A stretch of DNA of 10,431 nt from an uncultured Oscillospiraceae bacterium (GCA_910579485.1 CAJTVO010000118.1:1-10431); one strand, 5' to 3'; shown: positions 1 through 6,203, counted from the first letter of the stretch. Numbers and translations are program-made. Notes: generated by a model not told the origin, from the sequence alone.

Positions 1-97
1 GCCGCAAGGCGGCGCTTTTAGCGCTAAGGCCGCCGCAGGCGGCCCACGGGGGGCGGACAGCCCACGGGCTTGCGAATAGAAACATTTTTATAGATAT
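1..97. repeat. GC-rich hairpin-prone intergenic DNA
   Basis: No credible gene is visible here. The stretch contains stacked short inverted repeats: GCGCT(12-16)/AGCGC(20-24) with a 3-nt loop, and GGCCGCC(28-34)/GGCGGCC(38-44) with a 3-nt loop. It also has a 9-bp direct repeat GCCCACGGG at 42-50 and 60-68. It lies downstream of the small regulator on the minus strand, but no T-tract follows either stem on that strand, so an intrinsic terminator is not supported. It may be the edge of an intergenic repeat cut by the window. Confidence 0.45.
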
Positions 98-304
98 TCA
101 TTCCTCCACCCATTCCACCAAATCGCCCGGCTGACAGTGGAGGATGCCGCAAATGACTCCCAAACTACTCAAATTAATCGCAGTACTTCCTGTACGCAAC
201 CTCTGAATCGTGCTTTCACCCATGACTTTCTCATTGCGCAGACGTGCGCTGGAGTAACCTGCTTTTTTCAATTCAGGCAAGATGTTGATCTTATACCTTA
301 ACAT
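98..304 (-). CDS. Small XRE/Cro-type helix-turn-helix regulator
   Basis: Encodes about 68 residues consisting almost entirely of one helix-turn-helix domain. The pattern SSARLRNEKVMGESTIQRL, then NLSSLGVICGILHCQPGDLVEW, is that of compact Cro/C1-type repressors of the HTH_26 kind, which end in a short tail after the last helix. A longer frame reaches back to 421, but the start at 304 is preferred. GGGAG lies 6 nt upstream of that ATG, and the longer version would run through the divergent promoter and add a non-domain N-terminus. The gene is divergent from the small protein at 404, and the dyad at 330-368 is a natural candidate operator for it. By analogy with such pairs it probably represses its neighbour and itself; this is inferred. 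Its own promoter looks weak (TGTCAA, 16 nt, AATAAT on the minus strand), with a very short leader. Confidence 0.8.
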   Translation of the reverse strand: MLRYKINILPELKKAGYSSARLRNEKVMGESTIQRLRTGSTAINLSSLGVICGILHCQPGDLVEWVEE

Positions 305-329
305 ATTAAACTCCCGAAAAGAATTATTC

Positions 330-368
330 ACACCTTTTTTTGTGTTGACATCACACAAGTTTAGGTGT
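330..368. promoter_or_regulatory. Nested dyad, candidate operator in divergent promoter
   Basis: Two inverted repeats share one centre at base 349. The outer pair is ACACCT(330-335)/AGGTGT(363-368). The inner pair is TTGTGT(340-345)/ACACAA(353-358). The centre falls inside the -35 box of the rightward promoter, and the outer right arm touches its -10. This placement would let a dimeric or tetrameric repressor block the promoter. The divergent XRE regulator at 98-304 is the obvious candidate; binding is not shown by sequence alone. Confidence 0.6.
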
Positions 369-373
369 ATAAT
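345..373 (+). promoter_or_regulatory. Perfect-consensus sigma-A promoter for the gene at 404
   Basis: TTGACA at 345-350 and TATAAT at 368-373 are separated by exactly 17 bp. The predicted start is near 380, giving a leader of about 24 nt with AGAAAGGAG before the ATG at 404. A promoter this strong in front of a small gene usually needs repression, which fits the overlapping dyad. Confidence 0.85.
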
Positions 374-403
374 TAGCCCATTACTAGAAAGGAGTATACC
401 CCA

Positions 404-667
404 ATGGATGAACCAATGCAAGCCCTATTTAACGATATTACAGACCGTCTACTGGAAAAATACTACCCCCAAACCAACTTTGCCCACTGCTGCAAGGTCC
501 GCGATGAGATCGGACGCAAACTCTGGTCCCAGCTTCCGCCGGAGCAGCGCGAGCTGCTGGAAGAGCTCCAGCGAGCCTACGACTACGCCCAGATGGAGGA
601 AATGGAAGCCATGTTTCTGGCCTCCTTCGACCAGTGCAAAGCACTGGCCCTCTCACACTGCGCCTAA
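404..667 (+). CDS. Small acidic helical hypothetical protein
   Basis: Encodes 87 residues. AAGGAG at 389-394 stands 9 nt before the ATG, behind a perfect promoter. The protein has no signal peptide or membrane segment. It is mostly predicted helix, rich in Glu, Leu and Gln in the middle (PPEQRELLEELQRAYDYAQ, about residues 45-63), with a Cys pair near residue 29 and a C-terminal helix ending in HCA. The pattern of a charged helix, a conserved-looking LLEEL stretch and a C-terminal hydrophobic helix loosely recalls small Firmicutes proteins of the DUF6809 type, often found in accessory regions. This is resemblance only and no function is assigned. The gene is convergent with ruvB, and the two stop codons overlap by 4 nt at 664-667, leaving no room for a terminator between them. 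Confidence 0.72.
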   Translation: MDEPMQALFNDITDRLLEKYYPQTNFAHCCKVRDEIGRKLWSQLPPEQRELLEELQRAYDYAQMEEMEAMFLASFDQCKALALSHCA

Positions 668-1728
668 AAGGTCAACTGCTCCATAGCAGGCGGCATCCCG
701 CCAGGGATGGTCAGCCCCAAATGCTGATACGCCTTTGGCGTGACGCACCGCCCTCTGGGCGTCCGGGTCAAAAAGCCGATCTGTAGCAGATACGGCTCAT
801 AAACATCCTCCAGCGTTACGGATTCCTCATTGATGGTAGCCGCCAGCGTCTCCAGACCCACGGGTCCCCCGTTATAGTACTCAATAACGGCCCGGAGCAT
901 CCTGCGGTCGATCTGGTCCAATCCCAGATAGTCTACCTCCAGGGCGGTCAGCGCCTTGTCCGCCAGCTCCTTATTGATAACGCCATCCCCCACCACCTGG
1001 GCGAAGTCCCGGACCCGCCGAAGCATCCGGTTAGCGATCCGCGGGGTGCCCCGGCTCCGCCGGGCGATCTCCATGGCACCGTCCTGCTCGATAGGCGCGT
1101 CCAAGATCCCCGCCGAGCGGGTGACGATCAGCGCCAGCTCCTCCGGAGTATACAGCTCCAGCCGCAATGTCACGCCGAACCGGTCCCGCAGAGGGGCCGA
1201 CAACTGTCCCGCCCGGGTAGTTGCACCGATGAGCGTGAATTTCGGCAGGTCCAGCCGGATGGAGTTGGCGGAGGGCCCCTTGCCAATGATGATGTCGATG
1301 GCAAAATCCTCCATGGCGGGATACAGGACCTCCTCCACGGAGCGGTTGAGCCGGTGGATCTCGTCTACAAAAAGGATGTCGTTCTCGTTGAGGTTGGTCA
1401 ACAGCGCCGCCAGATCACCTGCCTTTTCGATAGCGGGCCCAGAGGTAATGCGCACGTTGACTCCCATCTCGTTGGCAATAATGCCCGACAAAGTGGTCTT
1501 TCCCAGCCCCGGAGGGCCATGGAGCAATACATGGTCCAAAGGCTCCTGACGCATCTTGGCGGCCTGGATGAAGACCTCCAGGTTGCCCTTGGCCTTCTCC
1601 TGGCCGATGTATTCCCTGAGGGTCTTTGGGCGGAGGGAGTACTCGCTCTCGTCCTCCCTGGTGAAGCTGGTCGTCACCAGGGGCTCTTCCTCAACATAGG
1701 GCGCGTTCCCGGAAAAATCAATGGACAT
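664..1728 (-). CDS. ruvB: Holliday junction branch-migration ATPase RuvB
   Basis: The 354-residue protein is the hexameric AAA+ motor that, loaded by RuvA, pumps DNA through Holliday junctions during recombinational repair. Walker A GPPGLGKT is at residues 71-78, Walker B ILFVDEIH at 118-125, sensor 1 GATTR at 168-172 and the arginine-finger segment LRDRFG at 180-185. A C-terminal winged helix follows (about 270-345, containing YYNGGPVGLETLA and FLTRTPRGR). Its length is typical of the family. The start lies 3 nt after the ruvA stop, and its ribosome site (GAAAGGAT) lies within the end of ruvA, so translation is probably coupled. It is the last gene of ruvC-ruvA-ruvB. Its stop overlaps the convergent small gene by 4 nt, and no terminator is visible, so transcription should run antisense into that gene. 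Confidence 0.98.
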   Translation of the reverse strand: MSIDFSGNAPYVEEEPLVTTSFTREDESEYSLRPKTLREYIGQEKAKGNLEVFIQAAKMRQEPLDHVLLHGPPGLGKTTLSGIIANEMGVNVRITSGPAIEKAGDLAALLTNLNENDILFVDEIHRLNRSVEEVLYPAMEDFAIDIIIGKGPSANSIRLDLPKFTLIGATTRAGQLSAPLRDRFGVTLRLELYTPEELALIVTRSAGILDAPIEQDGAMEIARRSRGTPRIANRMLRRVRDFAQVVGDGVINKELADKALTALEVDYLGLDQIDRRMLRAVIEYYNGGPVGLETLAATINEESVTLEDVYEPYLLQIGFLTRTPRGRCVTPKAYQHLGLTIPGGMPPAMEQLTF

Positions 1729-1731
1729 AGC

Positions 1732-2340
1732 TTATCCTTTCACCATGTTCTTCAAGGCCAGCCGGATGATCTGCTCCAACGGCTGGCCATCAACGTCAAC
1801 GCCCTTCAGCGCCACGTTGATCTCCGCCTGAGAGTACCCCAGCACCGCCAGCGCGGCGGACGCCTCGCTGAGCTTGTTCTGCGGGATGATGGTCACCACG
1901 TCCATCGGAACGCTCTCCCCGGAAGCGGAAACAGTCTGACCTTTCGCCAGCTTGTCCTTCAGCTCCAGGATCACCCGCTGCGCGATCTTCTTCCCCACCC
2001 CGGGGGCTCTGGTCAGCGTCTTCTCGTCCCCGGTGATGATGCTCATCGCCAGATTGGCCGGGGTGCTGGAGGACAAGATCGCCAGCGCCGCCTTAGGTCC
2101 CACGCCGGAGACCGAAATGAGCTGCTGAAATAATTTCAGCTCCTCCTGACTGAAAAATCCATAGAGGTCCATGGCGTCCTCACGGACGCTGAGATAGGTG
2201 AACAGCTTCGCCCTGTCCCCCTTCTTGATCTGTGAAATGGTATAAGCCGTCGTCCGGCAGGCATACCCCACCCCGCCGCAGTCTATGACCGCCAGATAGG
2301 GCTCCACATGGGCCACCTGGCCCGAAACGTAGTAGTACAT
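1732..2340 (-). CDS. ruvA: Holliday junction-binding protein RuvA
   Basis: The 202-residue protein forms the tetramer that holds the Holliday junction in open square form and recruits RuvB. The N-terminal OB-fold spans about residues 1-62 (start MYYYVSGQVAHVEP, with YLSVREDAMDLYGF). Two helix-hairpin-helix motifs follow, centred on SGVGPKAA (about 78-85) and PGVGKKIA (about 113-120). After a flexible linker rich in Ser and Gly (about 133-155), the small C-terminal RuvB-contacting domain occupies about 156-202 (SEASAALAVLGYSQAEI). The start is supported by AAGGGAG 6 nt upstream. It is immediately followed by ruvB. The 111 bp separating it from ruvC hold a repeat element instead of the usual tight junction. 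Confidence 0.97.
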   Translation of the reverse strand: MYYYVSGQVAHVEPYLAVIDCGGVGYACRTTAYTISQIKKGDRAKLFTYLSVREDAMDLYGFFSQEELKLFQQLISVSGVGPKAALAILSSSTPANLAMSIITGDEKTLTRAPGVGKKIAQRVILELKDKLAKGQTVSASGESVPMDVVTIIPQNKLSEASAALAVLGYSQAEINVALKGVDVDGQPLEQIIRLALKNMVKG

Positions 2341-2360
2341 AATATACTCCCTTACTCAAG

Positions 2361-2396
2361 CGGCGACAAGCGCCGCCTAGCAAAACGTAGTTTTGC
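2361..2396. repeat. Two small hairpins between ruvC and ruvA
   Basis: CGGCG(2361-2365)/CGCCG(2371-2375) and GCAAAAC(2380-2386)/GTTTTGC(2390-2396) are perfect short stems with loops of 5 and 3 nt. They lie directly downstream, in the sense of ruvC transcription, of the AT-rich repeat at 2400-2451. Together they form a compact multi-hairpin spacer within the operon. No T-run follows either stem on the minus strand, so termination is doubtful; a role in mRNA stability or in setting RuvC:RuvAB ratios is possible. Confidence 0.5.
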
Positions 2397-2399
2397 GGC

Positions 2400-2451
2400 A
2401 AAAAGTTTTTCTTTTTTGGTACTTTTTTCTTTTTTCAAAAAGAAAAAAGTA
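2400..2451 (-). repeat. AT-rich hairpin repeat after ruvC (copy 1)
   Basis: Read on the minus strand, a perfect 15-bp stem (2451-2437 pairing with 2434-2420) closes on the 2-nt loop GA, one base past the ruvC stop codon. It is followed by CCAAAAAAGAAAAACTTTTT (2419-2400). A second copy with the same order, the same GA loop and an identical 16-nt tail occurs after serA at 5239-5285. The stem is almost all A/T and lacks a classical terminator layout. Because it recurs at another gene end, it looks like a member of an intergenic repeat family. Confidence 0.7.
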
Positions 2452-2973
2452 TTACCGCGTGTCGTACCGTTTGGGGTCGAACCTCCGCTCGGTGTTCAGG
2501 AGGCTGGTAGCGCTGCGGCCGTGGCAGATGGCGATGGCCAAAGCGTCCGCCGCGTCATCCGGCCGGGGGATCTCCTTCATTTTCAGCAGCCGCTGGGTCA
2601 TGAGCATGACCTGTTTTTTATCCGCGCCACCGTATCCGGCCACGGCCTGCTTGACCTGCATGGGGGTGTACTCGAAGGCCGGGATGCCGGCCCGCTCCGC
2701 CTCCAGCAGGATGACCCCCCGCCCGTGGGCCACGGCGATGCCGGTGGTGATGTTCTTGGAGAAAAACAGCTCCTCCACCGCCATCTCCTCCGGCTTGAAC
2801 TGGCCCAGCAGCTCCACCATATCCTCGGAGATCTGCCGCAGCCGGACGGAGAGCGGCAGTCCCGCAGGGGTGGTGATCACACCGTAGCGCAGCAACTGCA
2901 CCTTGGCCCGGTCCGCCTCGATGAGGCCGAAGCCGATGGTAGCCACGCCGGGGTCGATGCCTATGATCCGCAT
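2452..2973 (-). CDS. ruvC: Holliday junction resolvase RuvC
   Basis: The 173-residue protein is the dimeric, magnesium-dependent endonuclease that cuts Holliday junctions symmetrically after RuvAB migration. Its length equals that of E. coli RuvC. The RNase H-like fold starts MRIIGIDPG, and the four expected acidic residues are visible: D7, E67 (AVEELFF), D140 and D143 (RPDDAADALAIA). The start at 2973 is chosen over an in-frame ATG at 3012 because AAAGGAG lies 7 nt upstream and the fold begins exactly there. The longer form would overlap the promoter. It is the first gene of ruvC-ruvA-ruvB, transcribed from an extended -10 promoter at 3003-3031. A conserved hairpin repeat begins right after its stop. 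Confidence 0.97.
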   Translation of the reverse strand: MRIIGIDPGVATIGFGLIEADRAKVQLLRYGVITTPAGLPLSVRLRQISEDMVELLGQFKPEEMAVEELFFSKNITTGIAVAHGRGVILLEAERAGIPAFEYTPMQVKQAVAGYGGADKKQVMLMTQRLLKMKEIPRPDDAADALAIAICHGRSATSLLNTERRFDPKRYDTR

Positions 2974-3002
2974 GGAAACGCTCCTTTGTTTTATTGTTTT
3001 CC

Positions 3003-3031
3003 ATTCTATCATTTCAGACGCAAAAAAACAA
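3003..3031 (-). promoter_or_regulatory. Promoter of ruvC-ruvA-ruvB
   Basis: On the minus strand TTGTTT (3031-3026) and TAGAAT (3008-3003) are 17 bp apart. A TG dinucleotide one base before the -10 makes it an extended -10 promoter. Transcription should start near 2996, giving a short leader to the ATG at 2973. No LexA-type box (CGAACnnnnGTTCG) is visible nearby, so SOS control is not supported here. Confidence 0.7.
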
Positions 3032-3103
3032 GAGGCAATGCCGCGCGCCTCCCCCTCCCGCCGTTGGGAGACGGAGAGGGCGTTTCTTATTTTTCAAGTT
3101 TTT

Positions 3104-3132
3104 TTGTTGATTATTTCCCTTTACTGTATTAT
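3104..3132 (+). promoter_or_regulatory. Promoter of serC-serA
   Basis: TTGTTG (3104-3109) and TATTAT (3127-3132) are separated by 17 bp. The leader of about 50 nt contains a small perfect stem GAGAGG(3147-3152)/CCTCTC(3156-3161) and then AAGGAGG, 9 nt before the serC ATG. No riboswitch or T-box fits in so short a leader. Confidence 0.65.
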
Positions 3133-3187
3133 ACTGAGGGTAGTTGGAGAGGACGCCTCTCGAAAGTAAATAAGGAGGATGAGATCA

Positions 3188-4276
3188 ATGAATTACGATC
3201 GCAGCTATAACTTTTCCGCCGGACCCGCCACCATGCCCGAGCCGGTCCTGGAAGAGATCCGGGACGAGGTAATGAACTACCGGGGCTCCGGCATGTCCGT
3301 CATGGAGATGAGCCACCGCTCCCCGGTGTACCAGCAGATCATCGACGAAGCCGAGCAGGACCTGCGTGACCTGATGCACATCCCCGACAACTACAAGGTC
3401 CTGTTCATCCAGGGCGGCGCGACCCTCCAGTTCGCCATGATCCCCATGAACCTGATGAAGAACGGTGTGGCCTGCTACGTGGAGACCGGAGCCTGGTCCA
3501 AGAAGGCCATCTCCGAGGCCAAAAAGTATGGCGAAGTCCACGTGGCCGCCTCCAGCAAGGACCGCAATTTCTGTTATATCCCGGATTGTGACGATCTGGA
3601 TATCCCGGAGAACGCGGACTATGTGTACATCTGCGAAAACGAGACCATCCATGGCGTGACCTGGCCCAAGCTGCCCGATACCAAGGGTCGCGTGCTGGTC
3701 AGCGACCAGAGCAGCATGTTCCTGTCCAAGCCCTGCAACGTCAGCGATTACGGGCTCATTTACGCCGGTGTCCAGAAGAACGTGGGCCCCGCCGGCATGG
3801 TGGTGGTCATTATCCGTGAGGACCTGATCCGGGAGGATCTGGACCCCAGGACGCCGGTCTACATGAGCTACAAGACCCATGCGGACAACGGGTCCATGTA
3901 CAATACGCCCAATTGCTGGGCCATCTACTGCTGCGGCAAGGTGTTCAAGTATCTCAAGAGCATCGGCGGGCTGGAGGAAATGGAGAAGCGGAACATTGCC
4001 AAGGCCCAGGTCATGTATGATTTTTTGGATTCCTCGAAGATGTTCACCGGCACGGTGGACAAAGAGTTCCGCTCTTTGATGAACATTCCTTTCGTCACCG
4101 GCGACAAGGAGCTGGACGCCAAGGTGGTCGCCGCCACCAAGGCGGCGGGGTACGACAACCTGAAGGGCCACAAGAGCGTCGGAGGGCTCCGAGCTTCCGT
4201 GTATAACGCCATGCCCAAGGAAGGCGTGGAGGCGCTGGTGGAGTTCTTAAAGAAATTTGAGGAAGAAAACGGCTGA
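3188..4276 (+). CDS. serC: Phosphoserine aminotransferase
   Basis: The 362-residue protein is a PLP enzyme of aminotransferase class V. It converts 3-phosphohydroxypyruvate plus glutamate to phosphoserine in cytosolic serine synthesis. The length equals E. coli SerC. It opens with the family signature YNFSAGPATMPEPVLEE. The expected PLP lysine is K197 in YAGVQKNVGPAG. HRSP (43-46) and the arginine in GGLRASVYNAM (R335) match the phosphate and carboxylate contacts of the family. An ATG also occurs at 3179, but it abuts the Shine-Dalgarno sequence AAGGAGG; the ATG at 3188 has the proper 9-nt spacing. It is first in an operon with serA, 40 bp downstream. No serB phosphatase gene accompanies the pair here. 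Confidence 0.97.
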   Translation: MNYDRSYNFSAGPATMPEPVLEEIRDEVMNYRGSGMSVMEMSHRSPVYQQIIDEAEQDLRDLMHIPDNYKVLFIQGGATLQFAMIPMNLMKNGVACYVETGAWSKKAISEAKKYGEVHVAASSKDRNFCYIPDCDDLDIPENADYVYICENETIHGVTWPKLPDTKGRVLVSDQSSMFLSKPCNVSDYGLIYAGVQKNVGPAGMVVVIIREDLIREDLDPRTPVYMSYKTHADNGSMYNTPNCWAIYCCGKVFKYLKSIGGLEEMEKRNIAKAQVMYDFLDSSKMFTGTVDKEFRSLMNIPFVTGDKELDAKVVAATKAAGYDNLKGHKSVGGLRASVYNAMPKEGVEALVEFLKKFEEENG

Positions 4277-4316
4277 CCGGTAAATGCCCGAAAATTTTTG
4301 AATGGAGAAGAAAACC

Positions 4317-5228
4317 ATGAAGATACTTGTAACTGATGGCATGGACAAGACCGCCCTCGAGCAGTTGAAAAAGAACGGCCATGAAGTAACGGAACAGTTT
4401 TTCCCCCCTGAGGAGCTGGGCGCGGCTTTGAAGGATTTTGACGCGGTGATCGTCCGCAGCGCAACGAAGGTGAGAGCCCCTCACATTGACGAGGCCAAGA
4501 CCGGGAGATTGAAGCTCATCATCCGCGGCGGCGTGGGTGTGGACAACATCGACGTGAAATACGCCGAGGAAGCGGGGATCACGGTGAAGAATACGCCCCG
4601 CGCCTCCTCCAACTCTGTGGCGGAGCTGGCTATGGGGCACATGTTCTCCTGCGCCCGCTTCCTCTCCGTGGCGGGCCACACCATGCGGGAGGGCAAATGG
4701 GAGAAGAAGGCCTACGGCAAGGGCATCGAGCTGGGCGGCAAGACTCTGGGCATCATCGGCTTCGGCCGCATCGGCCAGGCTCTGGGCCGCATGGCCAAGG
4801 GCATCGGCATGGAGGTCATCGCCCAGGACATCTTCCATGTTCCCGGCATTGAGGAACAGCTCGGCATGAAGTACGTGGAGCTGGACGTGCTGCTGGAGCG
4901 GTCGGACTTCATCTCCCTGCACACGCCTTCTCTGAACGGCGTGAAGCTCATCTGCAAGGAGAACATAGAGAAGATGAAGGACGGCGTGGTGTTCGTCAAC
5001 ACCTCCCGGGGCGACAACGTCAACGAGGACGACCTGCTGGAGGCCCTGAACTCCGGCAAGGTCCGTGCCGCTGGACTGGACGTTTACGCTGACGAGCCCG
5101 CCACCAATGCGGCGCTGTACTCCCACCCCAACGTCTCCTGCACGCCTCACATCGGAGCCGCAACCAAGGAGGCCCAGCAGAGGATCGGCGCGGAGATCGT
5201 TGAGATCATCGAAAACTTCGGGAAATAA
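4317..5228 (+). CDS. serA: Short-type D-3-phosphoglycerate dehydrogenase
   Basis: The 303-residue NAD-dependent enzyme oxidises 3-phosphoglycerate to 3-phosphohydroxypyruvate, the substrate of the adjacent SerC. It belongs to the D-isomer 2-hydroxyacid dehydrogenases. The Rossmann motif GFGRIG is at 148-153, followed by an acidic residue at the end of the next strand (D171), as in NAD-specific members. The catalytic triad is R231 (NTSRGD), E260 (ADEP) and H278 (CTPHIG). The protein ends right after the substrate domain returns, with no C-terminal ACT domain, so serine feedback through ACT is not expected. The start at 4317 has GGAG 9 nt upstream; an in-frame ATG at 4302 lies before this site. 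The role in serine synthesis rests on the serC neighbour, since related dehydrogenases differ in substrate. Confidence 0.94.
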   Translation: MKILVTDGMDKTALEQLKKNGHEVTEQFFPPEELGAALKDFDAVIVRSATKVRAPHIDEAKTGRLKLIIRGGVGVDNIDVKYAEEAGITVKNTPRASSNSVAELAMGHMFSCARFLSVAGHTMREGKWEKKAYGKGIELGGKTLGIIGFGRIGQALGRMAKGIGMEVIAQDIFHVPGIEEQLGMKYVELDVLLERSDFISLHTPSLNGVKLICKENIEKMKDGVVFVNTSRGDNVNEDDLLEALNSGKVRAAGLDVYADEPATNAALYSHPNVSCTPHIGAATKEAQQRIGAEIVEIIENFGK

Positions 5229-5238
5229 TACGGCAGAC

Positions 5239-5285
5239 ATCCTTTTCTTTGTGAACAAAGAAAAGGATCAAAAGAAAAACTTTTT
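5239..5285 (+). repeat. AT-rich hairpin repeat after serA (copy 2)
   Basis: A perfect 14-bp stem (5239-5252 with 5255-5268) closes on the loop GA and is followed by CAAAAGAAAAACTTTTT (5269-5285). It begins 10 bp after the serA stop. It matches the element after ruvC in arrangement, loop and the last 16 bases, and is likewise oriented downstream of its gene. Copies in two unrelated operons mark this as a dispersed 3'-end repeat. Confidence 0.7.
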
Positions 5286-5294
5286 AATTGCCCT

Positions 5295-5343
5295 GCGGGC
5301 CGTGGGATGGAGTGCCTGCTCCTTCCCACGGCCCGCTGTTTTT
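5295..5343 (+). terminator. Intrinsic terminator of serC-serA
   Basis: A 13-bp GC-rich perfect stem, GCGGGCCGTGGGA (5295-5307) with TCCCACGGCCCGC (5324-5336), continues past one mismatch into GGAG/CTCC and is followed by TGTTTTT. Confidence 0.92.
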
Positions 5344-5355
5344 GCGAACGCGGCA

Positions 5356-5387
5356 AAGGGCGAAGCATCCGCTTCGCCCTTCATTTT
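5356..5387 (+). terminator. Second, tandem terminator stem
   Basis: A perfect 11-bp stem, AAGGGCGAAGC (5356-5366) with GCTTCGCCCTT (5371-5381), has a 4-nt loop and is followed by CATTTT. It probably backs up the preceding terminator. The T-tract is short, so it is the weaker of the two. Confidence 0.6.
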
Positions 5388-5405
5388 AGGAGTCTAAATT
5401 CGGCC

Positions 5406-5423
5406 GCACGGCGTAAGCCGTGC
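5406..5423. repeat. Small perfect hairpin in convergent intergenic region
   Basis: GCACGGC(5406-5412)/GCCGTGC(5417-5423) has a 4-nt loop. It lies 38 bp downstream of the minus-strand regulator gene and could serve as a 3' stem for it, but no T-run follows on either strand. Confidence 0.4.
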
Positions 5424-5460
5424 TGGGGGGCCCCACCGAGACACTGCCATTATTGACGGT

Positions 5461-5661
5461 TCACTGGGGCTCTTCCCAGAACAGATCGTCCAGGGTCTTA
5501 TCCAGGGCCAGGCAGATGGCGATGCACAGATTGATAGTGGGGTTATAATCTCCCTGCTCGATGGCATTGATGGTCTGGCGGGACGCGCCTACCAGATCGG
5601 CAAGTGCCTGCTGGCTCAGTCCCTTTGCCGCGCGGGCAGAGCGAAGTCGGAGGTTCTTCAT
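5461..5661 (-). CDS. XRE-family helix-turn-helix regulator
   Basis: The 66-residue protein is a single helix-turn-helix domain of the compact YozG-like type. It starts KNLRLRSARAAKGLSQQAL; the recognition region GASRQTINAIEQGDYNP spans about 25-41, and the end LDKTLDDLFWEE is typical of these regulators. The ATG at 5661 overlaps the stop of the membrane-protein gene in ATGA, and GAGGAAG lies 7 nt before it, so translation is coupled. Such regulators often accompany a small multi-pass membrane protein and control the shared promoter. Here the inverted repeat inside the operon promoter (6235-6252) is a good candidate site. A longer upstream frame exists but only reads back through the neighbour gene in another frame. 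Confidence 0.88.
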   Translation of the reverse strand: MKNLRLRSARAAKGLSQQALADLVGASRQTINAIEQGDYNPTINLCIAICLALDKTLDDLFWEEPQ

Positions 5662-6203
5662 GGCGCTTCCTCTGCTGTGGCCCGCTTTTCCTTTCGTACC
5701 TTCCAAATGACTACGGCCGTCATTGCTGCCGCGTTCCCGCAGGCAAACAGAAACGGCACCCATGACGCACAGACTTCGGAGGCACAGAACGCTCGAACGA
5801 AGGAAAGCATGGAGATGCAATACACCAGCACCGATGCGTTTGCATCCTTACGCTTGTCTTTCCAGCTGACAAACCCGTCATGCAGAATACAGTCTCCCGC
5901 CCAGACGCTCCAGGAAAGCAGCAGCGCGCACAAGGTCATATCCAGCATGGAGCCGGTCCAGTCGAACCGCCCGAACTGATCCGCGATCGTCCAGACCAGC
6001 AGAAAGCTCAGCAACGCATACAGCGCATGATTCCCCGCCCGCAGCCGGGCGATGCGCTGGCGCTCGTCGTACTCCGGCGGCTCGTTCCGCTTCTTCCGCG
6101 CTTCCTGTTCCAGGTGGATGCCCAAGGCCAGCGGCCATATCCATGCCGCCGCCGCGAATATCAGCAAAGCTGCGGTAATGACGGTCTTAGTCTCCTCGCT
6201 CAT
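5658..6203 (-). CDS. Five-helix membrane protein partnered with XRE regulator
   Basis: Encodes 181 residues with about five hydrophobic segments, at roughly 8-29, 57-76, 86-107, 123-141 and 147-167, and a basic cytoplasmic-looking tail (KVRKEKR). The motif YDERQR (45-50), just before the second segment, is typical of Firmicutes small membrane proteins encoded beside XRE regulators (DUF2178/DUF3796-like). The exact family is not certain and no biochemical function is known to me. AAAGGGG precedes the ATG by 8 nt. It is the first gene of a two-gene operon with the regulator, driven by the perfect-consensus promoter at 6227-6255. The order is the reverse of the more usual regulator-first arrangement. 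Confidence 0.85.
   Translation of the reverse strand: MSEETKTVITAALLIFAAAAWIWPLALGIHLEQEARKKRNEPPEYDERQRIARLRAGNHALYALLSFLLVWTIADQFGRFDWTGSMLDMTLCALLLSWSVWAGDCILHDGFVSWKDKRKDANASVLVYCISMLSFVRAFCASEVCASWVPFLFACGNAAAMTAVVIWKVRKEKRATAEEAP

Noticed and set aside
1..70. Possible CRISPR or tandem repeat from GCCCACGGG copies
   Set aside because: There are only two 9-bp copies, in low-complexity GC-rich DNA, with no regular repeat-spacer structure.
305..421. N-terminal extension of the small regulator at the left end
   Set aside because: The extra 39 residues do not fit the family, have no ribosome site and would overlap the divergent promoter; the ATG at 304 has GGGAG at good spacing.
1354..2133. 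Plus-strand open frames across ruvB and ruvA
   Set aside because: They are antisense to clear RuvB and RuvA coding sequence; the translated text shows no family signature.
3032..3056. GAGGC/GCCTC stem with a T-run on the minus strand in front of ruvC
   Set aside because: The stem is only 5 bp with a 10-nt loop, and the T-run is better explained as the -35 of the ruvC promoter.
3045..3080. GC-rich imperfect stem followed by a T-rich stretch upstream of the serC promoter
   Set aside because: The stem needs several mismatches or bulges, and no rightward gene ends before it. It also lies upstream of the -35, so it is not a leader attenuator for the promoter called.
3147..3161. Small GAGAGG/CCTCTC stem in the serC leader as a riboswitch or T-box
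   Set aside because: The leader is only about 50 nt; no conserved riboswitch core or T-box sequence is present.
4095..5258. Long minus-strand open frame opposite serA
   Set aside because: Composition is dominated by Leu, Val, His and Asp with no domain. It mirrors serA codon structure and has no supporting start signals.
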